Program-made: the position numbers and the translations under genes | NCBI GenBank assembly: GCA_028023455.1 | Contig: JAQFVV010000032.1 | Span: 3,410,001-3,474,000 of the forward strand | Direction of reading: 5' to 3' | Origin: Epiperipatus broadwayi | Lineage: Eukaryota > Onychophora > Udeonychophora > Euonychophora > Peripatidae | Length of the DNA stretch: 64,000 nucleotides | Shown: positions 49,583 through 63,559 of the stretch, one piece after another | Layout: each line of letters begins with the position of its first letter | How positions within the stretch are numbered: position 1 is the stretch's first letter | Notes under the pieces: generated by a model | Seen by the model: the letters and a program-made list of their open reading frames with translations, nothing else | Database searches by the model: none | What the model was told of the DNA's origin: nothing

Positions 49583-50425
49583 TCAGAGTATTCTCAGGAT
49601 TTGGTGCTCTGAGAGGGGAAATGCAGTCAGACTTTTCAACTTAACTGCCTGCCCTCTGAAAAATTGTGTATAGCTACCCTTGGTACCACCATACTTTTCC
49701 TGTGTAATCTGGTAGCGCACCTGGTCCTGCCTATCTTCACTCCAAAAACAGGCTAAGATAACACAATGAAAATCCCCAAAAGTAGTGGGCTTATCAAATA
49801 GGGACCACCACCATTCCTTAGCATAGGCATAAAGATGGTTACAGGCAATGGCCAACTTTTCCTGTTCACTCAGCCTACACACAGAAAAGAGTTCTTCCAA
49901 GGTATACAGATACTCTAAGGGGTTCTCCCTGCTTTCCCCACTAAAGGCCTTAATTTTAATTAAATTTGAGGTCATTGACCCTCCTACTCTATATTCCTCT
50001 TTACTGCTACGGTCTGCCCTATCTATTAATTTTTTACCTTGTGGATTTTTAACTAAAGTAGGCATCCTTTTCTCTGACTGACTCTGTTCTGAGCTATCCC
50101 TACAGTCATCTGGACTGATGCTACCATTGTTCTGCCCTGAATTTAGGTTTGACTGATCCTGCAGCCCTACATTAATATGATCTTTTAATTCCCCTATTTT
50201 CTGGTAGAGATCATCCATCTTGGGGTTCATGTATTCCACAACATAGGCCTTCTGGTTCTCCTCAACCTTTTCCAACATAACACCCAATTCATGTTGATTC
50301 ATTCTGGGTCCCTCTTCTAAAGAACTTGACTTGTCCCTTTTTACTATCTCCTCCCTAAAGCTATCCATTTGTTTCCCCAATTCTTTCCTAAGATTTTGGT
50401 TCATTTGTACACACTCATTGGCCAT
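49583..50425 (-). pseudogene. E4 gag capsid-like core
   Basis: 280 codons. After a Lys/Glu-rich segment, the core runs from IKAFSGESRENPLEYLYTLE through CNHLYAYAKEWWWSLFDKPT and FGDFHCVILACFWSEDRQDQ to a QFFRGQAVKLKSLTAFPLSE segment. This is the typical layout of gypsy gag (retrotrans_gag-type): a helix-rich assembly domain with a tryptophan cluster. It would form the particle shell. The same landmarks are recognisable in the fossil gag at 30.5-31.7 kb. It is joined in frame to the coiled-coil part upstream through a TGA at 50441-50443. Confidence 0.85.
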
Positions 50426-50440
50426 GCTTCCCTTAACTTC

Positions 50441-51019
50441 TCATATTTCCTTTTCTAAGCCACTAAACTTATTTTTCATAGTGAGGGCCTGATCTACACA
50501 GCCCAAAGTGGCTTCCTTATATGAGTCCACTTTGGCTATCACCTCCTCTAATCTGATACTAATTCCTGCAGAAGTTATTTCGGCATTCTTTTCTATGCAT
50601 TCTGATATGGATTGGGAGACCAACCCATGGACCTCATTCCTAACTAACTCAATCTCTTTCTTATTTTCTTCAATAGACTGCTCCACTTGAGCCTTTAATG
50701 ACTGTAGTCCCTGACAGCCCTCCTGTTTGGTGACTTCCATAGACCTACACACTCCTTCTATCCTCTCCTCTAATGACACAAACCTATTTTTACACTCTAT
50801 ATTGGACCTTTCTATCCTAGTTTCCAAAGCTACGATCATTCGGTTGTTATTGTCAATAGAGTTCTCTAGATTTACCCTTAAACCTTCTATACTTTTCTCC
50901 ACAGATTGACCTATCTTTTGTTCTAGACTTTCCATACTTTTATTATTTTTCTCTATCTTTTGTTCTAGATTTACCATACTTTTATTATTTTTCTCTATCT
51001 TTTGTTCTAGATTTACCAT
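50441..51019 (-). pseudogene. E4 gag coiled-coil region
   Basis: 192 codons of almost continuous heptad-like sequence. It begins with an internal tandem repeat of LEQKIEKNNKSM (two exact copies and a variant) and continues with LETRIERSNIECKNRFVSLE-like segments. The frame differs from the N-terminal piece by a one-base deletion in a duplicated 33-bp unit near 51080. It ends at a TGA that interrupts the same frame. A long N-terminal coiled coil suggests gag multimerisation. Confidence 0.8.
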
Positions 51020-51072
51020 CCCTTGCTTACTATCTTCTCTTAGACTTTCTATATTGTGCTTATTATCTTCTC

Positions 51073-51384
51073 TTAGACTTTTATATTGTGCTTATTATCT
51101 TCTCTTTTGAACATCTGCATTATCATTAATTTCATGTCTGAGAGTTCTTTATTTTCTATCTGAATCTGGCCAACTTCCGGCTCCTCATCTACTTCCACAC
51201 TTGAGGCTGTATTATTGCTACTAACATTAAAGGCATCTTCCTCTACTTCCTCTCTTTCCTCTTGTGTTTGTTTTAAGAAAACCTCCCCATCCTCTTCTTC
51301 AGTATGAAAACGATCACTGATTCCTGGTATTGGGGCACCTTCCTCTTCCATAACCTCTTCCATACTATAATTTAGTTCACTCAT
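51073..51384 (-). pseudogene. E4 gag N-terminus
   Basis: 103 codons starting MSELNYSMEEVMEEEGAPIP, very acidic (EEDGEVFLKQTQEEREEVEE), then moving into the coiled coil. The ATG is the first good start after the 1.2 kb leader. The C-terminal residues are out of frame because one copy of a short duplicated unit has lost a base. Confidence 0.75.
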
Positions 51385-52591
51385 GTTATAAAACTATATA
51401 TATCCCATCTGTGCTTCCCTGACCATCAAAAATCCACACATCTTCTCCCTGTCTGACACCTATTCTGACCAACTGACTGATTTGATTTTCACCTTATTAT
51501 GCATTACAAATACAACAAAAAATATTTTAATATCCTTATTTAATGAACTACACAACAATAATCTATATAGTGCATGTCTGTCTGTAATAGCCCAAATTAT
51601 ACATTCATCCATTCTCCCAGAAATCCGACAGATATTGACAGTCCACAGAATGACTAGCAGTTCACAATCTTGAGATAAATAAAAGAATTCAGTCACAGCA
51701 CTATAATCACACAATGTATCATGAGCACTCAGAAGATCATCCCAATTCGATCACTATTAACTACCACAACCCTTGATTGAATGATGCAAACTCTGTTGCA
51801 ATAAAAGAAGTATTAAGTCTTAGGGGCTAAAATAGATAAACTATGCCTTGCTCTCTCTCTTGGAGTCTTATGTGGCAAGTATCAAGGAATGCCCTGCTTA
51901 TTATAGACTACAGAAAACTAAGCCTTGCTCTCTGTCTTGGAGACTTATAGGCTGATATCATGGCAGGACTGCTGTTAACTGCTTCATGATAACATAAAGA
52001 TAACTTATAAATTGGGTTGGAGCAGTGAATGGGTTTGATCATTCATAAGTTACATGAAATACATAGCATTCTCAAGGCAATGACAAAACTCTCCACTCAT
52101 CATCAAAACTGCAATCTAACCAACCAAACTCCAACGATCAACCATCCAATCAAACCTCTAAAATCATAGACTTTTTACAAAATGAACTCCCCAAACACAC
52201 ATGAGACTACTATTCCATAATTCATCACTATTACTATGCCTATCCTATCTGGCAATAAATCATTTTAATGTTCCACAAAAAAAAATTCTATTATTTATTT
52301 CACCTTTGTCTTAAGTTGTGATATTCATCTCTATTTTCAAAATTGATAAAAAAAAACTAAGCTGTTTTATGGCTGTACCCATTTTATCATCATCAATGAA
52401 AAATTAAATCATATTAAACATCATCATATACAAATCTAAAATAAGACTGTTTGGCCAAGAAAATTTTGTAAGACAAAAAAAAAAATTTTACTGAAAAAAA
52501 AATTTTACTAAAAAAATTTCTCTTTTTTTTTTAACCACACATCTCTTATCATTCTATAGACTCCCTTTTTCAGGTATATGGTAAAATATCA
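51385..52591 (-). other. E4 5' leader
   Basis: About 1.2 kb between the primer-binding site and gag. It contains two similar blocks with ctatgccttgctctctctct and aagccttgctctctgtcttg (about 51841 and 51920), so it has a short internal duplication. No ORF is convincing. A packaging signal would be expected here but cannot be pinpointed. Confidence 0.7.
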
Positions 52592-52610
52592 AGCCCCAGT
52601 TGGGCGTCCA
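52592..52610 (-). promoter_or_regulatory. E4 primer-binding site, tRNA-Lys-like
   Basis: The minus strand, one base after the LTR, reads TGGACGCCCAACTGGGGCTT. It matches the tRNA-Lys(CUU) site TGGCGCCCAACGTGGGGC apart from one inserted A and one missing G. Confidence 0.8.
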
Positions 52611-52611
52611 T

Positions 52612-55600
52612 TGTAACAAAATTAAAGATGGTTCAAATAACTATTACCATATCTTAGTTGTCTACAATATATATAAGATCATAATATTTAAAATAATGTT
52701 GGATTTCTCAAGATATCCCACTATCAATAATTATAAGCAAATTATTAACAACTAGTATTATAACTCAGATATATGAAATCACGTTGAGGTGAGTACACTA
52801 GTAATTCAATAAAATATAACTCAGGTATACAGACAGTAGATCTTATCCACTTTCATTTCTTGGTTTGATGTTAAGTGCATGTTTAAACAAATACTAAGTG
52901 AATATGGTCTAGCAGGGTGCCACTAGATTATCTGAATCTAGACACGGTTATATCTAATAACCTTTCACATGTACCGGGTTTGAATCCCCTTTTTGGTACT
53001 TTATTTCTAATAAAAATGGGAGATTTTGCTTTTTGAGCCATATCACTATACGCACTAATATTTAGGTAAAAGTAAAACATCTTTAAACCAAAGTGGAGTA
53101 TATTAGACATAAATCATTTCTTAGATCTTAGCATAACAAATGTGTTTCAATATTTTTATAAGTTTACTAGCTCAGATTATATATAACTAATTTAGGATGG
53201 CAATTCACTCATCCTTGCATGAAATAGATGATGGGATGTGGTTATAATAATACTAAGAAATCACTAAATATTATAAAATCAATATTTATTTATGGCCTTT
53301 AAACAGTTAAACAGCTCATTAATTAAAATGTTGATGATGATGATGATGATGATGATAATAATAACGATAATGACAAGGGTTTCAACTACAGCTCTAGGAC
53401 TAAGCCTAAACATAAAACTAATTTTTATAAAGAAATTCATAATTATTGCTTAATTTTAGCATATTTACTTATATCTTAAATAACTGATATTCAACCACTG
53501 ATGATGATGAATGATCACACTTAACAAAGACTACACTTAATGAAATATATATGCCTCGTTTAATAAAACAAACTAATATTTATTACTGCATTTCTAACAT
53601 ATACATAAAAATTTCTAGATAAACATGAAAATTGATATGAATAAGAATAATAATAATAATTGATTATATAACAATCCTCAGATTAATTTCAAGTTCTTCC
53701 CCCTTTCCCTTCAAATGTATATTGTATTAAGTTGGATGTCACATTGACCATGATTTTCACTCCATGAGAAAAGTATTTCAAGAAAAAAAATTATCTGCTC
53801 ATTAACACACATACTTTATAAATCTAACATGTAAGTAGAATGTTAAAAAAAATGTTAATAGAATTGAAAGAGCAAGTTTTAGAAACAAGTTTTAAATTAT
53901 TTTCTCCCCCTCTCTTCTACCTCTGAAATGCTATACTTAACTTGAAACAAAATAATCTAATATTTTAATACTACTTATTACTTCACATTCACTCGCAATT
54001 ATACACATATAAAAATATTACTATGTATGTACGTGTTTTATCCCAAAATAATAATAATATATTAGTTAAAACTAAAATCATAATACCATAAAAAAAATTG
54101 TTTTACACATTAATATTTCATAACGTAAAATAATATCATAACTGTAAAATTAATAAACAAATAAATTTTGATACATTCAAAATCATTTATGTAGTTCAAA
54201 GCTATTATTATTAAGACATTCTTGGTTTCCATCGATCTGAATTGTCTTTAAAAGTTCTTTAAATAAAATATGTCACTTTATTACTAAATTTTTATTAATA
54301 CTCTGATTTCATAAAGAAAATAGATATAAAAGTCATATTACCGATCCAAGGGTTCACTTGTCTTGTATACTGTCTATACTTGGCAGCAACAATTTCTGTG
54401 TTCTTTGGAACAATCACTTTCTTGAAGTATATAATTATTTGATGATGAGGATCCTATTGAGGTTATTTACTTTAGTGGATAATTTGGAAATCATTATATC
54501 AATTTTTCTTCTCTTCCTGTCAAGCATGATTCTTTTAGTGGATGAAATACAGCAGTTGTTTTCACGTTTATAAATTTTCTTGAGTTTAAAATCAGTTGCT
54601 GGAACAATTAATTGGACTTGATGATTAATATTTATCGGTAGATTAATTCATCTTTCATCGAATGCAGGTGAATGCTTTCTTTCTTCTATTAAGAACATCT
54701 TATTTATCTGGTCAGTTGAAAGGTATAGAATATTATTTTAGACAAAACATCTTTTCTTTCCTATATGATGTGCAGCTTTCCAGATGGTCAGGCCAAGATG
54801 GGACATACATATAATTTTTCTAGCCAGTCATTTCTTATATTTTCAACATTCAATTTAATAGTCTAATAATCTGAATCATAATCACAATAATAATAATTCA
54901 ACTGATTTTTCCAGACACCTTTTTATATCCAATTTTTTAGCTAACTTAACCAATCAGAGATAGCGTCACTTGCTATTTTTGGACAAATTCATTTTAATTA
55001 GATCTCTAATTTATTTTCAACTAAATTATTTTTCAACTGAAAAGTTTAATCCTTTTTCCAGACACTTTTGTTTTAAAAAAATAGACTTAATCCTTTTTTT
55101 TTTACACCTAGGTAACATTTCAAATTTTTGAGCTTCCTTCTTTAGATCTTAAGATAAGACAATTTCAAAATTAGAGTTCCCACCCAGATTAAGCTCCCAA
55201 AGTGACAAACAATCATTTACAAAAACAAAATTGCTACAAAAATAGATATCTGATTCAACAGATTTCCTCTTTTAACATAAAATTGTACAAAAAAAATAAT
55301 TTGACAGATTTAACCCTTCCTTTTCTTTCAATATTTAATAAATGTAAATTTCTGTATGTAATGTACACACATACTTCATTATTTCAAATCATTCATAAAC
55401 TAACATTAAATAATATAATTGCTAGCTTAGTAATTATAACCCTATTATTTAATTAAATCTGTAACTTTTAAATCCCAATTACAATTATAGAAAAACAAAA
55501 TAGAAGCATAGAATAAGATATTAGAATTGATCAAGCATAGGTTAGTTTTAAAAAAAGTTAAAATGTTGAATAGTTGAAATATAAAACAATTAAATAGCTT

Positions 55601-55897
55601 ACACATACACTGCCTATACATATGTGTTATAACTTTGCTTTTTAACAGAAAATTTAAATATTAAATGTGTGTGCTGCTCTTTTTGAGATTTATTAACACA
55701 CAAACAAGTAAAGCATATAATTGCTGACCCACTCTTTTTCTATCTAAAGCTTTTAGAATTGGACCTTGTAGGGTTTGAACTTGGATGCCCTACAGCTTCT
55801 TTTATGGTTATATAAAAATGGGATGATGATTTTGTTTTACATTTTCTTACATGCACATTACTATAAATTTAGCTAATGACTAAATTGTAATGGCACA
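52612..55897 (-). repeat. E4 LTR, right copy (5' LTR)
   Basis: Direct repeat of 42442-45729 with roughly one difference per hundred bases by eye plus small indels. It carries the same box A/B-like segment at 52905-52987. Confidence 0.92.
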
Positions 55898-55960
55898 ACA
55901 TATACATGATAAACAAAACAAGTTATAAATTTCGTAACTTGCTTATAGCTTGCATCTAGT

Positions 55961-55961
55961 A

Positions 55962-55996
<35 letters not shown>
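55961..55996. repeat. (AT)n microsatellite
   Basis: Uninterrupted AT run of about 17 units between E4 and the tandem repeat block. Confidence 0.95.
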
Positions 55997-56421
55997 TTTA
56001 GTTATTTGCAAACTTAATAATCAATAAAGGAGTCATATATACTTATCAATTAAGAGCTTGTTTGAGCTATTGGTATGCTCTCTATATTATATATTTGTAA
56101 ATATAAGTTCATAAAAGCAATGTCATATTATATATGACTTGCTTTATTGATTATTATAATTTTGCCTTTAAGGCCTTGGCAATGGTAAGGCTATTAATTT
56201 GTGGTAGATCTGAATTTGCTTCAGTTCCATATAGCTATTTAAGATAGATATCTGGAATTAAAGACATTTTCATGTCTGAAAATTTAGAGTTTCTACTTAA
56301 ATGTTATGTATTAAATAAGTGCTGGGTTTTGAAATATTTTAAATCTTAAATATTCTAGCTTCTCACTGAGGTGAGCCAAAAGCTCAAAAACAATTGGTCT
56401 GGAGATGGGAATGTTCTAAAT

Positions 56422-58534
<2,113 letters not shown>

Positions 58535-59012
58535 CTAGAGATTTTAAATATTTTTTTTTTTACCGTACTTATCAATTAAGAGTTTGTTTAAGCTATTGGT
58601 ATGCTCCCTATATTACATATTTGTAAATACAAGCTTATAAAAGCAATGTCACACTACATATGATTTGCTTTATTGATTATTATAATTTTGCCTGTAAGGC
58701 CTTGGCAATGCTAAGGTTATTAATATATAGTAGATCTGAATTTGGTTCAATTTCATATAGCCATTTAAGTTAGATAGCTGGAATTAAAGACATTTTCATA
58801 TCAGAACATTTCAGTTTTTTCTTAAATGTTACATATAAATAAGTGCTGGGTTTTGAGATGATATTTTAGATCTAGTGTCTGAATATTCTAGTTCCTCACT
58901 GAGGTGGGAATGGAAATGTTCTAGATAGAGATTTTAAATATTTTTCTCTTACCACACTTATCAATTAAGAGCTTGTTTGAGCTATTGGTATACTTCTTAT
59001 ATTGTAAACTTA

Positions 59013-60800
59013 ATGTATATGACAAGTATTGCATTAAACTTTCGTGATTAAGTTGCTTTTTGTACTTAAAATTTTTCACGGGGATATTTCTATATAGATA
59101 AATATCATAGTTATTATTGAACTAAAAAAAAAAATAAGATTAGAGCTTTTTATACCCCTGTTCTTCATACCCATGTCTTATTTTAATTCTTCAAAAACTG
59201 ATTCGACTAAGATATTAGTATTCTTAATTTTTAAAAAGTGTGATCTCAAAATCGTGGGTAGTTACCTCTTAGGTTTTTATAATTATGTTATATATATGTG
59301 TGTGTAATCTTTTGTACATATTTCGAATTTATTCTTTGCTAAAAATAATTTGAGATGACAATGAAGATAAAATTGTCTTTTTTTGATTTATATACAGATG
59401 ATTTGCAATTCATGTCAAAAATTTTCAACGTAGAACACTTATCTGTTTTAAAAGACAACAGTTGATATTGATAATGTTGGTTACGTAAACCTATCATTTA
59501 ATAGACGTGATTTCCCAACAATGGATAGAATATGCTATTGTTAAGTGAATTTTTAATCTTTTTCTAAATCAATTTAGAATATAGTTCTTTTTCTCTTTCA
59601 ATGTAAATTGTTAATAAGGAGGATGTGTAGCTGAATATATCATACATATAAAACAAAATATAAAATAATTTAAAATATGAATTTATCTGATTTTTGTCTG
59701 GAGAATATTATTTTGACTGATGTGCCTTAGACCTTTAATCAAAACAATATGTCTTTTAAAAATCATTCAATATAAATTTACATTTTGTGCACCATTTCTT
59801 AATGTTACTATCTATTTTATTTTCAATCAAAAATTTTTTTTTACTACCAACACTAATTTCACTTTTAAGTTTTCAGTGTTTTATTTCTGCCAACATTTTA
59901 AAGAAGTCATTTAAAAAATATATATTATAGGGGAAATTTATGTGACAGTCATATACACGTTGTAACACTAATATATATGCAAAACATAATATAAGTAAAT
60001 GGTGTAATAATGATGAGACTTCATAATAGGCATCATTTGAAAAAAAAATGTGTTGAATTCATCAACGGATAAATCAATTAACTCATTAGTACCAAGCTTC
60101 ACATTGGTTTGAAAATTTATGTAATGAATATATATATATTGTGCCAGACCGTAAAACGTCCATGCCCAAGATGGCTGTAGCCAACAATTTGGCACAGCTA
60201 AATTTATTGAATTCATTAAATAAAGTAAAAAAAAAAAAAGAATAAACAATGAGTTGGTCTATACTAGATTCCCATCTCCTTGCATACACAACTAACACTT
60301 ATATATTAGTTTTTTTTTTTAAAATAATAACCCACACTATAAATGTATCATTTATTGTAAATGTTCTAACATGTATAATAACACTATAAATGTATAATAT
60401 TTATTGTAAACATATATGTATGTATATAAAGATTTTTGCATATATTTTTCTCTTTTTGATAAGTCTTAAAATGTTTTTTTTTGCTTAAATATAAAAATAA
60501 TGTTTTTTTTTTTTTTGTGTGTGATTGACAAGAATCTTCCGTTTAATAGGTGGATTTAATTAATCTTTGTTTTTCTATTTTTACTTTTTTGCATGTAATC
60601 AGGTAGTTTTTTTTTAATTAATTAATTTGTAAATCAATTCCAAATTTGTTATCTAAAGAATGTGGGTGGTCTATTGCTCCAATATGGAATTTTGAAATTC
60701 CTAAAAAAAGATTTTTGAAACATGATTTTATAAAAAAAGTGTATAAAAGTAAAATTATCTGACACAATAGCTCGAAGGGGGATGTAAGTAATTGAAACTT
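59013..60800. other. AT-rich non-coding stretch, no gene seen
   Basis: Near 60138-60200 a short inverted pair (tgtgcca and tggcaca) encloses a GC-richer patch with gcccaagatggctgtagcc. It is not assignable to any family. Confidence 0.5.
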
Positions 60801-60814
60801 GTGGGTGGACGGGA

Positions 60815-61150
60815 ATATACAATAACCTACCTGGGATGTGAACAAAAAAAAGTTTTAGTTAGTGATTAGTGTTGAACGGAGAGAGCCACAATAACCTATC
60901 TATAAGGTGAAGAATAGCTATTGATTTTTTTTATTGGAACGGAACGAGAGAGAGCTACATGAATTTATATGTGGTTAAATTAAATTATTGATTTTATTTG
61001 AAATGAGAGAAAGCCACATGAATCTATATGTGGTGTAAAATATTACTGATTAGTATTAAACTGAGAGAACTAGATGAATCTGCATAGGGTGTAAAATATT
61101 ATTATTGAACGGACAGAGCTACAGAACTTATCTGTACAGTGTGGGGAGGT
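60815..61150 (+). repeat. degenerate minisatellite, about 50-65 bp unit, six copies
   Basis: Units can be read from acaataacctacctgggatg, then near 60880 (gagagccacaataacctatc), 60950 (gagagctacatgaatttata), 61010 (gaaagccacatgaatctata), 61065 (gagaactagatgaatctgca) and 61115 (cagagctacagaacttatct). Spacing and sequence are variable, so the array is old. Confidence 0.65.
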
Positions 61151-61375
61151 TATGATTAGACATTATTCTCTTCAATAAATATGCTGTTGGATTGCTGAAT
61201 TTTTTTTTTTAATTCAAGGAGAGATTTAATTCACATAATTTTTTTGGAACGAACCTAAATTTCTGTTGAAGGTCTTTCCCGGTGGTTTGCGCAAATATTA
61301 ACCAAAACCAGCAATACCCATATGACGTGGAAAATCACATAAGCATATGCTGTTTAGTAATCAATCAAAAAGGAA

Positions 61376-61648
61376 AGAAAAATCTTTTGGATTGCCATGA
61401 CTAAAATGATAACCAAGTTTCATCTAGTAGCCCGCAAAACTATGGAATAGAAAGAAGCATAGCAGTACACTCGCCAGTTCAGATACATAGTCACCAAGAT
61501 GGATGTGTCAGAGACTCAGAATATCCTGATTGAAGGATTCTACAAGGATGGCGAGGGGTTAAAGTGAACATCACCATCCTTTCTGGTAGTTTAGATGGTC
61601 CACCCAGAAGTTTGAACCTGGAGAGCAAGCAGATAGAGATGAGTAAAA
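61376..61648 (+). pseudogene. unidentified decayed coding sequence
   Basis: One frame from the ATG at 61398 reads FHLVARKTME and YTRQFRYIVTKMDVSETQNI then LIEGFYKDGEGLK, interrupted by two TAG codons (about 61449 and 61461). At 61573 a one-base shift leads into a second protein-like stretch, VNITILSGSLDGPPRSLNLE, then SKQIEMSKMKKK. Balanced amino-acid composition and lower AT content than the surroundings suggest a former protein. I do not recognise the family. It lies just downstream of the minisatellite and may be a retroelement gag or a host retrocopy. Confidence 0.35.
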
Positions 61649-63465
61649 TGAAAAAAAAAATGTTTATAAATTTTTTTTTTTAGTTTGTTATTTGTATTTT
61701 TTTAAAGTGTATATAACCCAGATAATTGTAATATATTTACTAACACATAATAAAATGTAATATTTTTTTTTATTATTGTATAAAATATTGTGAAATAATA
61801 TTACTTATACACAGATCTCACTCAAACCCACTAAATATAAGATTATTATTATTTCTTGTTCTTTTACCACATTTCACCTTTACAACTATTTAATGTTAAT
61901 CATGGCGGTGTCACCTTATGTGAAGTGATATATATAGCCGGCCTCTACATTTTTATTTAAAATTTTTTTACATAAAAAAAAATATATACATAAATTATTA
62001 TTTTATGTACTCAAATGTAAAGGTGTATCTAATCTTAAGAGTTTATATGAGCAAATGGGGAAAGTTCAAGGGGTTAGATCTGTGTATAACTTATTTTAGT
62101 ATTTTGGGAATTTATAAAATGAAACATTCGTTGTTTTGTGCAGGGAGAGGGAGTATAGACCACACTCATTGGCATCCATATTTAACCATTTGTATTCATA
62201 GCAATTAAGTTAACTTAGATAAAAGTAGGAAATGGATTTTTTTTGTTTAATCTAACTGTAGATCTTGAACATAAAGATTTAGATATTCTTGTGTAATTAT
62301 ATATATATAGAATCGTGAAATTGGGATAGAAAGCCCTATAATTAATTTAAGATTCAATATTCTAAGGTTTAAAAATATATGTGGTGGAGGGGGGATTTTA
62401 GTTAAATAAATTATGTTCTCATACTTTATTTGTTATCGTATAATCTATTATAAAATAAAGAAAATTAATAATAATAAAATGTAATCATCTATTTGTGATG
62501 TTTACTTACCATGGCTATAAAAAGTTACAGCAATACTTATTCAAAGTACCATGAGACAGAGAATTAGAATTGAGCTAGCCATCGGGATATTATATCGGGG
62601 AGTTAAATTAGAATATATTTTTCACCCAGTTTTCCTTCACCTAAAGAAAACTTATGTTTAAGAACAGAAAAGAAAATTCTCTTTGCATACTGTCTTGTCA
62701 GATAGGAAAGGGAAAATTATTTAACTTTTGTGCTTTCTTTTATTATGTTGGGGGTGGCGCTAAGGGTTGTCAAATTAGTACAATCTTTTAAAGGTATGTG
62801 AAGAGCGAGGGAAAACGTCTGCCGGGCAAATAGATATTGGGGTGGAAATATAAATGGTTTAACAAGGCTAGATTTTGATTTTTAATTGAAATCAAATTTC
62901 TTTCTTCTAATAATTAGTAACATAATACTCGTTTGTATGTAACCCCGGGTATTATCAAAGATTGTTATCGATCTCCCATTTTAAAATGTACACGTCATTT
63001 CATGCTCATGACATACACCGATACAGTTAGAGTATCAATTTAGAAGTAGATAAAGGGTATGGGATTTTGAACCGGTACAATATATATATATATATATATT
63101 ACTGATAAATAGTTAATTTATACTTCAAAAGTGATAAGGCCAAAGCTTAGCTATCCTTTATAATTATGATAGACTTATTTATATGAAATGCTAGAACAAA
63201 ATAATACTGGCTGATAAATATATGAGATAATCAAATAGGTACATATACATATGAATTACAAATAAAGATTGTTAAATTTCAGCATAAAAATATTTTACTT
63301 AACATCGGTATAATCAAGATTTTGAATCAAAAAGAATACAGAAACAATATGAAGACAGCAACAAGAATAACAATAACAACAAAATGATGATGATGATGAT
63401 AATAATAATTATTAAAAAATAGTAATTGTTACATAATTTGGGTTTAACTTACAAACAGGCATCTT
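61649..63465. other. AT-rich non-coding stretch
   Basis: No gene recognised. At 63074-63098 the sequence gaaccggtaca runs into (AT)n, resembling the outer end of an E2-type LTR. The opposite end could not be found. Confidence 0.45.
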
Positions 63466-63559
63466 GCATTGGTGGTTGAGAGGTCAGCGCGACTGCCTTG
63501 CAGGCAGTTGACCAGGTTGCGGTTCGCGTCCTGGCCGATGCTATGACACTTAAAAAAAC
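63466..63559 (+). repeat. tRNA-Ala-like SINE, copy 4 (best preserved)
   Basis: Bases 63466-63541 fold as a tRNA: acceptor GCATTGG with CCGATGC (seven pairs including one G-T), D arm GTTG...CAGC, anticodon arm ACTGC-CTTGCAG-GCAGT with anticodon TGC (Ala), and a B-box-like GGTTCGCGTCC, missing one base in the T arm. It is followed by TATGACACTT and an A tail, as in the other copies. The tail and dispersed copies make it a SINE and not a functional tRNA gene. Confidence 0.82.

Larger units (their letters stand above)
42442..55897 (-). mobile_element. E4: Ty3/gypsy LTR retrotransposon, complete but mutated
   Basis: This 13.5 kb element lies on the minus strand. Its LTRs (42442-45729 and 52612-55897) are about 3.29 kb each and nearly identical. 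On the minus strand they start TGTGCCATTAC and end TTTTGTTACA. The order is 5' LTR, tRNA-Lys-like primer-binding site, 1.2 kb leader, gag, protease-reverse transcriptase-RNase H-integrase, G-rich polypurine tract, 3' LTR. Reverse transcriptase before integrase places it in Ty3/gypsy (Metaviridae). No envelope ORF fits in the 190 bp after pol. Gag-pol is broken by four in-frame TGA codons and about five frameshifts. The outer flanks are TA-rich (atatat left, atatac right), compatible with a short TA-rich target duplication. Confidence 0.95.

Noticed and set aside
42442-55897. Idea that E4 coding decay is anomalous given near-identical LTRs
   Set aside because: About one percent LTR divergence plus indels is compatible with a handful of stops and frameshifts in 5.4 kb, so no special explanation is needed.
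42442-55897. Envelope gene (retrovirus-like element)
   Set aside because: Only about 190 bp separate the pol stop from the polypurine tract, and no ORF fits.
63466-63541. Functional tRNA-Ala gene
   Set aside because: It has a T-arm deletion and a shared TATGACACTT plus A tail, and three dispersed relatives point to a SINE.
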